Made by a program: the position numbers and the translations under genes. The notes beneath the pieces are model-generated. The model had not been told where the DNA came from. It did not search any database and worked only from the letters and a program-made list of their open reading frames with translations. Positions 6,433 through 10,688 of a DNA stretch of 10,688 nucleotides are shown here, piece after piece. Location: contig DFFO01000026.1 of the NCBI GenBank assembly GCA_002369255.1, positions 1-10,688 of the forward strand. The letters run 5' to 3'. The stretch's first letter is position 1; the number at the start of each line of letters is the position of its first letter. The stretch comes from Lachnospiraceae bacterium UBA3774 (lineage in GTDB: Bacteria > Bacillota > Clostridia > Lachnospirales > Lachnospiraceae).

Positions 6433-7440
6433 TCAGTCGTGAACAAGCGACAGAAGAGAAAGCGCCGTATCAGCGTCTATAAAGTCTTCGTGATAAGAAC
6501 CCGGAGCGTCGACCATGATAACTCTTATGCGGTCTTTTTCGCTCTTTTTGTCATGCATAACGGCGGATAAGGCTCTTTGGATGTCAAAATCCGCAGAGGT
6601 TTTCAGTCCGAGCTTTTTATATACCGGCAGCAGTCTTTCATATGTTTCCTTTGAACACATTGGAAGCATACCGAGAGCGACGCACTCGCCATGAAAAAGC
6701 TCCGGCTCCTTGACGCTTTCTATCCCGTGTCCGAGAGTGTGCCCGAAATTCAATATACGCCTTGGGCCGCTTTCCTTTTCATCTTTTTCCACTACTGCTT
6801 TCTTTATCAGAAGAGAGCGGTAGATAACGGTATCGATCTCCGAAAAAGGATCGCCGTTTTCAAATATTTCAAACAGACCTTCATCGCTTGTAAGCGACAT
6901 TTTCAGCGCTTCGGCAAGGCCGTTTGAAAGCTGCCTTTTTGAAAGCGTAGAGAGAAGATCAGGATCTATCAATACTTTTTTCGGCTGATAAAAAGCCCCT
7001 ACGATATTTTTTATGCCTTTGAAATTGACGGCGGTTTTTCCTCCTATAGAGGAATCAACCTGGGAAAGAACCGTGGTGGGAATATTGTAAAAATCGATCC
7101 CGCGCATATAAGCCGAAGCCGAAAAGCCCGCAAGATCGCCGACTACTCCGCCGCCGACTGCTGCTACGCAGTCTTTTCTTGTAAAGCCGTTTTCGAGCAT
7201 GACGCCGAGCAATTCACCAAAAAGCGAGATGGATTTGCTCTCTTCCCCGTGCGGTATCGTATGGATAACAGGCCTAAAACATTGCGCGGCAAGCGCGTCC
7301 GCGTACCGCTCAGGAACCAGATCGTCGGTAACTATCAGGACTTTTCTGTCAAGATCAAGATATTCGGAAGCTTTTTTTAGCGCTCCCCTTTCGATAATTA
7401 TATCGTAGCTGTTTGCTTTAAGATCGAGATTGAGTATCAT
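6433..7440 (-). CDS. aroB: 3-dehydroquinate synthase
   Basis: This NAD- and metal-dependent enzyme converts DAHP to 3-dehydroquinate. The 335-residue protein shows GEESKS at 65-70, the dinucleotide-binding block GGGVVGDLAGF at 96-106, AYMRG at 110-114, IPTTVLSQVDSSIGGK at 120-135, GLAEALK at 174-180, NFGHTLGH at 231-238 and FHGE at 249-252. Glu177, His234 and His250 match the metal ligands of the family. I chose the ATG at 7440, which has an AGAAG-type ribosome binding site about 8 nt upstream. The frame stays open to a TTG at 7479, but that adds 13 lysine/arginine-rich residues not expected for the family. The start lies 35 nt after the pheA stop, the widest gap in the operon. Confidence 0.94.
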   Translation of the reverse strand: MILNLDLKANSYDIIIERGALKKASEYLDLDRKVLIVTDDLVPERYADALAAQCFRPVIHTIPHGEESKSISLFGELLGVMLENGFTRKDCVAAVGGGVVGDLAGFSASAYMRGIDFYNIPTTVLSQVDSSIGGKTAVNFKGIKNIVGAFYQPKKVLIDPDLLSTLSKRQLSNGLAEALKMSLTSDEGLFEIFENGDPFSEIDTVIYRSLLIKKAVVEKDEKESGPRRILNFGHTLGHGIESVKEPELFHGECVALGMLPMCSKETYERLLPVYKKLGLKTSADFDIQRALSAVMHDKKSEKDRIRVIMVDAPGSYHEDFIDADTALSLLSLVHD

Positions 7441-7475
7441 ATCGTTTTCTTCTTTCAGTTTAAGTCGTGCGCGGG

Positions 7476-8585
7476 TCAAAAATCCTTCAAAATGCTGTCG
7501 AGGTTGATATTTTCCGAATAGTGACCGGCTATTTTCAGTTTAGCGCAGCAGACCGAAAGCTCTTTCATCATGCGCTGGCCCTCATCTGTGAGGTGATTTC
7601 CCTCAGCTTCCACATAAAAGTAATATTGCCATGGAACGTCCTTTACCGGCCTGCTCCTTAACACGCGCATATTAAAACCGTGCGCGCAGATGATATTGAC
7701 GATCTTGGCGAGAGCGCCGACGGTATCATTGACGGTAAAAAGCATAATAAAACGGTTTTCATTTTCGGCGCCTTCTTTTTCAGCTCTTGAAAATACGGCG
7801 AATCTTGTGGAGTTTGTAGCGCTCTCGTTTATGTCGTGATCATACACGTCAAGCCCGTACAGTTTTGCGGCGTCGCTTCCTGCGATTGCCGCGACAGACG
7901 GGTCGTTAAGGTCGGAAACGGTCTTTGCGGCAACAGCGGTATTCGAGGACGGTTCGGTTTCAAAACCGTGCTTTAGGATATATTCGCCGCACTGTGAAAG
8001 CGCCTGGGGATGGCTGATGACTTTTTTGACGGACCGGATATTTCCTCCGGGGATTCCGAGAAGACTTTGCCTGACAGGAAGCTCATATACTCCGTTTACG
8101 AAAAGATTTCCGGAAAACATAAGGTCGATCACGGCTCCTACTTCGCCGGCATAACTATTTTCTATCGGAAGAACGCATAAGTCGCAATCGCCCGATTCAA
8201 CTGCGTTATATGCCGATCTGAAATCAGGACAGGACATAAGAAGCCCCTCGGGGAAAATCCTTTTTGCGGCTATTTCGGCAAAAGCGCCTTCAATCCCGCA
8301 AAAAGAGACGCGCACGCCTTTCATACGGGCGCTTTGATACTGCTTTGAAAGAGTAAGCACGTTTTGGAGGAATTTAACGTAGTATGAAGAAATAAGTTCG
8401 TCTGAGATCTTTCCGGAGTTTTTTTCGAAAACTGCCGCCTCACGCGACTTGTCAAGAACGGGCATACCGTGTTCCTGTTTATAATCGGCTATTTTGCTTA
8501 CACAGGTCATTCTTTTTTTAAACAATTCTGCCATTTCGCTATCAATATCATCGATAGCTTTTCTTGCTTTATCAAGCTCGTTCAT
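7476..8585 (-). CDS. pheA: Bifunctional chorismate mutase - prephenate dehydratase (P-protein)
   Basis: This first gene of the operon encodes 369 residues in three domains. Residues 1 to about 88 are an all-helical AroQ-class chorismate mutase with the N-terminal RKAIDDIDSEMAELFKKR helix, KIADYK at 31-36 and a late QNVLTLSKQYQ helix. Residues about 92-265 are prephenate dehydratase with LPIENS at 139-144, ISHPQALSQC at 190-199 and the catalytic NSTRF at 258-262. Residues about 277-360 are an ACT domain with VGALAKIV at 289-296 and the RSRP block at 310-313, close to the ESRP motif that binds phenylalanine for feedback inhibition. It makes prephenate for both PheA and TyrA, then phenylpyruvate. 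The ATG at 8585 has AAAGGA 11 nt upstream and a closer GAGGA. The deduced promoter leaves only about 27 nt of leader, so attenuation is unlikely. Confidence 0.95.
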   Translation of the reverse strand: MNELDKARKAIDDIDSEMAELFKKRMTCVSKIADYKQEHGMPVLDKSREAAVFEKNSGKISDELISSYYVKFLQNVLTLSKQYQSARMKGVRVSFCGIEGAFAEIAAKRIFPEGLLMSCPDFRSAYNAVESGDCDLCVLPIENSYAGEVGAVIDLMFSGNLFVNGVYELPVRQSLLGIPGGNIRSVKKVISHPQALSQCGEYILKHGFETEPSSNTAVAAKTVSDLNDPSVAAIAGSDAAKLYGLDVYDHDINESATNSTRFAVFSRAEKEGAENENRFIMLFTVNDTVGALAKIVNIICAHGFNMRVLRSRPVKDVPWQYYFYVEAEGNHLTDEGQRMMKELSVCCAKLKIAGHYSENINLDSILKDF

Positions 8586-8618
8586 TCCTCGTTAGTTCCT
8601 TTCAGAAAATACTGGTTT

Positions 8619-8647
8619 ATTCTATAATAAAAAGGAAAATCTTTCAA
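8619..8647 (-). promoter_or_regulatory. Promoter of the aro operon
   Basis: On the minus strand, TTGAAA (8642-8647) and TAGAAT (8619-8624) are separated by exactly 17 bp and each matches the sigma-70/SigA consensus at five of six positions. The expected start site is near 8612, leaving a very short leader before pheA at 8585. No other strong promoter was noticed in the short junctions of the operon. Confidence 0.75.
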
Positions 8648-8658
8648 TATCGGCTTGC

Positions 8659-8683
8659 TTCAATAATGTTTTTAATGATTGAA
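8659..8683. promoter_or_regulatory. Candidate operator: imperfect palindrome between divergent promoters
   Basis: TTCAATAAT (8659-8667) faces ATGATTGAA (8675-8683): eight of nine arm positions are complementary, around a 7-bp centre. The right arm overlaps the -35 box of the plus-strand lipoprotein promoter, and the left arm lies 12 bp from the -35 box of the aro promoter, a position from which a dimeric regulator could affect both. The region is AT-rich, so chance is possible. Confidence 0.35.
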
Positions 8684-8707
8684 AAAGCTTCATTTGTCAT
8701 ATATAAT
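8679..8707 (+). promoter_or_regulatory. Promoter of the lipoprotein gene
   Basis: TTGAAA (8679-8684) and a perfect TATAAT (8702-8707) are separated by exactly 17 bp. The predicted start near 8714 lies about 37 nt before the ATG at 8751. It is divergent from the aro promoter; the two -35 boxes are 31 bp apart. Confidence 0.8.
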
Positions 8708-8750
8708 AACCTCGGTCTTGATTCAAATGTTAAAAAGGAGAGATTTAATT

Positions 8751-9341
8751 ATGAAAAAAAGAATTATTGCTGTCATTTTATGCCTTATTTTGGCACTTGG
8801 AGCTTTAAGCGCCTGCGGAGAGAGCAATACTATCCTCGGAAGCTGGGAAGGCAAGATCGATATGACCGAGCAGTTCAACCAGTTTTTTGCTGAGCTCGGA
8901 TCCGAAGAGACAATAGATAATTGTGAGATGACAATGAAGCTTGATATCACCGAAAACAGAATAGTTTTCTCTATGGACAAGGATTCTGTCACCGCAGCTA
9001 TGAAAAAGCTTGTTGACGTTATGAAGCCTGTTTATAAGGCGATGATCGAAGGCTTTATCGGCAGCTCGGACGAGTATTCAAACGTTGAAGACTATGCAAA
9101 GAGCCAGGGCTATGAGTCATTCGATGCTATGATCGAAGAAGCTTTGGGCGAAGAAGAACTCAAAGAAAACATGCTTGAGCTCGGAGTCAGCGGAGACTAT
9201 AAGGCGGAAGGTGACAAGCTCATCATAAACGGCGATGAATCCATGACTATCACATACAAGCTTGAAAACGGCGTTCTGACCTTTGTCGAAAGCGATTCGG
9301 AAGATTTTAGTCAGATCCTTCCCATCGAATTCAAACGTTAA
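8751..9341 (+). CDS. Small secreted lipoprotein of unknown function
   Basis: The 196-residue product begins with a textbook lipoprotein signal peptide: MKKR, a hydrophobic stretch at 5-18, and lipobox LSAC at 19-22, so Cys22 should be lipidated and the protein anchored to the outer face of the membrane. The mature part starts GESNTILGSWEGKIDM, has a central acidic helical region (about 70-150), and ends in short strand-like segments such as GDYKAEGDKLIING and ITYKLENGVLTFVE. This layout resembles small lipocalin- or beta-sandwich-like clostridial lipoproteins, but I recognise no named family and assign no function. AAGGAG at 8735-8740, 10 nt upstream, fixes the ATG at 8751; the open frame extends upstream to 8679 but that would overlap the promoter. 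It is a single-gene unit with its own promoter and terminator. Divergence from the aro operon does not by itself imply a shared role. Confidence 0.85.
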   Translation: MKKRIIAVILCLILALGALSACGESNTILGSWEGKIDMTEQFNQFFAELGSEETIDNCEMTMKLDITENRIVFSMDKDSVTAAMKKLVDVMKPVYKAMIEGFIGSSDEYSNVEDYAKSQGYESFDAMIEEALGEEELKENMLELGVSGDYKAEGDKLIINGDESMTITYKLENGVLTFVESDSEDFSQILPIEFKR

Positions 9342-9357
9342 TCGTTGCTTTAATATC

Positions 9358-9384
9358 CCGCCGGCATAAAAGCCGGCGGTTTTT
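9358..9384 (+). terminator. Rho-independent terminator of the lipoprotein gene
   Basis: CCGCCGGC (9358-9365) pairs perfectly with GCCGGCGG (9372-9379) around the loop ATAAAA and is followed by five Ts. It starts 17 nt after the lipoprotein stop codon. Confidence 0.92.
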
Positions 9385-9397
9385 GTATGCTTTTGAC

Positions 9398-9425
9398 TTG
9401 TTTTTTTTATTTAAAGTGTTATAAT
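9398..9425 (+). promoter_or_regulatory. Promoter of the thrS transcription unit
   Basis: A perfect TATAAT at 9420-9425 is preceded by TG at 9417-9418, forming an extended -10 element. A weak -35 match TTGTTT (9398-9403) lies 16 bp upstream. Transcription would start near 9432, just ahead of the T-box leader. Confidence 0.65.
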
Positions 9426-9440
9426 TTTACCGTTATAAAG

Positions 9441-9661
9441 CGTTGACGAGAAGAGTAGCTTTTGTTGCCGGCTTTAAGAGAGGGTGCGTAGCTGGGATGC
9501 GCCTGCCGGGACTTTAGTGAAGACCACCTCCGAGCGGCCCCAATCCGGCCCGTTGACTTACGTTACAGTCAAAAATGAAGTGGCTGCTTTTTGCGGCAAG
9601 CGGGGTGGAACCGCGGGTTTTGATCACTCGTCCCTTGCAGTTTTTCTGCAGGGGACTTTTT
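9441..9661 (+). promoter_or_regulatory. Threonine T-box riboswitch (thrS leader)
   Basis: The leader senses uncharged tRNA-Thr and controls transcription into thrS. It opens with the typical GACGAGAAGAGTAG segment. Stem I can close by pairing GCCG.CT (9467-9473) with AGCGGC (9533-9538); its apical arm pairs GGTGCGT with ATGCGCC. The specifier region GAAGACCACC offers ACC at 9523-9525 (the next triplet is also ACC), a threonine codon. A Stem III-like hairpin TTGACT/AGTCAA (9553-9572) carries CGTTA in its loop. The antiterminator contains the conserved T-box block GGGGTGGAACCGCGG, with bulge UGGA at 9605-9608. A competing terminator follows at 9630-9661. The gene downstream is thrS, in agreement with the specifier. 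Confidence 0.93.
9630..9661 (+). terminator. T-box-controlled terminator upstream of thrS
   Basis: GTCCCTTGCAG (9630-9640) pairs with CTGCAGGGGAC (9646-9656), 11 bp with one G-T wobble, around the loop TTTTT, and is followed by TTTTTGTTTG. It is the default off-state when tRNA-Thr is charged. Confidence 0.9.
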
Positions 9662-9706
9662 GTTTGTCAGGATCAGTAAAAATAATAAATTACAGGAGAT
9701 ATAATC

Positions 9707-10688
9707 ATGAAAATCTACGAAAACGGTGAAGTAAAGGAGTATTCTTTTGAAGATGAAAAGGGACGCGACTGTCTGAGGCACAGCACGAGCCATATTATGG
9801 CGGAAGCAGTAAAGCGCCTTTTTCCGGGCGTAAAGCTGGCAATAGGCCCCTCTATCGAAACGGGTTTTTATTATGACTTTGACGCCGAGCCTTTTTCAAG
9901 AGAGGATCTTGACGCGATCGAGGCGGAAATGAAAAAGATCCTCAAGGAAGGACGCAGGTTTGAGCGCTTTACCCTTCCGAGGAAAGAGGCTGTAAAGCTG
10001 ATGCAGGATCGTGACGAGCCCTACAAGGTAGAGCTGATAAACGATCTTCCGGTGGACGCCGAATTGTCATTTTACAAGCAGGGAGAAGATTTTACGGATC
10101 TTTGCGCCGGACCTCATCTTATCGACAGCAGATATATCAAGCATTTTAAGCTGATCTCGTCCTCCGGAGCTTACTGGAGAGGAAACGAAAAAAACAAGAT
10201 GCTTCAGCGTATTTACGGCACAGTTTTCCCTACAAAAGATGAACTTGACGCATATCTGGAACATCTTGAAAAGATCAAACTGATAGATCACAACAGACTC
10301 GGACGCGAGATGAAGCTGTTTACGACAGTTGATATGGTAGGCCAGGGACTGCCTCTGTTTACACCCAAGGGCACACGCATGATCATGACGCTTCAGCGCT
10401 GGATCGAAGACCTTGAAGACAATGAATGGGGTTACGTCCGTACCAGAACGCCGCTTATGACAAAATCAGACCTTTTCAAAGTCAGCGGACACTGGGATCA
10501 TTATCATGACGGGATGTTCATCATGAACGAGGAAAAGGACGACAAGGAAACGCTCGCGCTCCGTCCCATGACCTGCCCGTTCCAGTACTGCGTATATATG
10601 AACGAACAGCACTCCTACAAGGATCTGCCTTATCGCATGAGCGAGACCTCCACTCTTTTCCGCAACGAAGATTCCGGAGAAATGCACG
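9707..10688 (+). CDS. thrS: Threonyl-tRNA synthetase, TGS-less form (3' end beyond window)
   Basis: The enzyme charges tRNA-Thr in the cytoplasm. The first 327 codons are open to the window edge. AGGAG at 9694-9698, 8 nt before the ATG, fixes the start. After only about 22 residues the protein enters the second (editing) domain, with LRHSTSHIMAEAVKRL at 23-38 (His25, His29), GPSIETGFYYDF at 47-58 and DLCAGPH at 131-137 (Cys133, His137). GAYWRGNEKNKMLQRIYG at 154-171 follows, then the class II catalytic core with KSDLFKVSGHWDHY at 253-266, RPMTCP at 286-291 (Cys290, the likely zinc ligand) and ETSTLFRNEDSGEMH at 313-327. The usual N-terminal TGS domain of about 60 residues is absent. Other core blocks are divergent, for example RPMTCPF where E. 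coli has KPMNCPG. I recall this short form from other clostridia. Rest of the catalytic and anticodon domains lies outside the window. Confidence 0.94.
   Translation, partial: MKIYENGEVKEYSFEDEKGRDCLRHSTSHIMAEAVKRLFPGVKLAIGPSIETGFYYDFDAEPFSREDLDAIEAEMKKILKEGRRFERFTLPRKEAVKLMQDRDEPYKVELINDLPVDAELSFYKQGEDFTDLCAGPHLIDSRYIKHFKLISSSGAYWRGNEKNKMLQRIYGTVFPTKDELDAYLEHLEKIKLIDHNRLGREMKLFTTVDMVGQGLPLFTPKGTRMIMTLQRWIEDLEDNEWGYVRTRTPLMTKSDLFKVSGHWDHYHDGMFIMNEEKDDKETLALRPMTCPFQYCVYMNEQHSYKDLPYRMSETSTLFRNEDSGEMH

Noticed and set aside
7441..7479. Upstream TTG start for aroB
   Set aside because: The ATG at 7440 has an AGAAG site about 8 nt upstream; the TTG overlaps the pheA stop region and adds a non-family extension.
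9393..9398. TTGACT as the -35 box of the thrS promoter
   Set aside because: It is 21 bp from TATAAT, too far; the extended -10 with a weaker TTGTTT at 16 bp is more plausible.
9569..9793. Minus-strand open frame of 74 codons across the T-box
   Set aside because: It is antisense to a well-supported riboswitch and the thrS start, with no supporting signals.

Overview
The window looks like chromosomal DNA from a low-to-mid GC bacterium of the Bacillota, class Clostridia. A gut Oscillospirales/Ruminococcaceae-type lineage is my best guess. The reasons are the T-box leader in front of thrS, the AAGGAG-type ribosome binding sites, the short-form threonyl-tRNA synthetase and a small clostridial-style lipoprotein. 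The lineage is inferred; no rRNA or other firm taxonomic marker is present.

Positions 1-577 hold no gene I can support. Positions 1-298 are an AT-rich tandem array with an exact 53-bp period, in which TGGCAA and its complement TTGCCA alternate every 26-27 bp. It is followed by a perfect 26-bp palindrome (299-324), unassigned DNA, a strong bidirectional terminator (460-503) and a second foldable element (512-579).

Positions 578-8585 (minus strand) are one compact operon, transcribed in the order pheA, aroB, aroC, aroE-aroK fusion, aroQ, aroA, tyrA, aroF. It encodes all seven shikimate-pathway steps: DAHP synthase, dehydroquinate synthase, type II dehydroquinase, shikimate dehydrogenase and shikimate kinase on one polypeptide, EPSP synthase and chorismate synthase. 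It adds chorismate mutase-prephenate dehydratase for phenylalanine and prephenate dehydrogenase for tyrosine. Together they carry phosphoenolpyruvate and erythrose 4-phosphate to phenylpyruvate and 4-hydroxyphenylpyruvate; only the final transaminase and the tryptophan branch are absent. Adjacent genes overlap or lie 1-35 nt apart. A good sigma-70-type promoter lies upstream of pheA and a terminator lies beyond aroF.

Positions 8586-8750 are a divergent promoter region with two TTGAAA-17-(TATAAT/TAGAAT) promoters facing away from each other and an imperfect palindrome between them. Positions 8751-9341 (plus strand) encode a lipoprotein of unknown function, closed by its own terminator (9358-9384).

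Positions 9398 to the end are the thrS unit: an extended -10 promoter, a threonine T-box riboswitch (specifier ACC, Stem III CGTTA loop, UGGA bulge, terminator) and the first 327 codons of thrS, which lacks the usual N-terminal TGS domain and is cut by the window edge.

I did not find a wholly new system. The points most worth a second look are the helically phased 53-bp array with a compensatory base pair, the EPSP synthase with Ala where glyphosate-sensitive enzymes have Gly, the aroE-aroK fusion, and the candidate operator between the divergent promoters.
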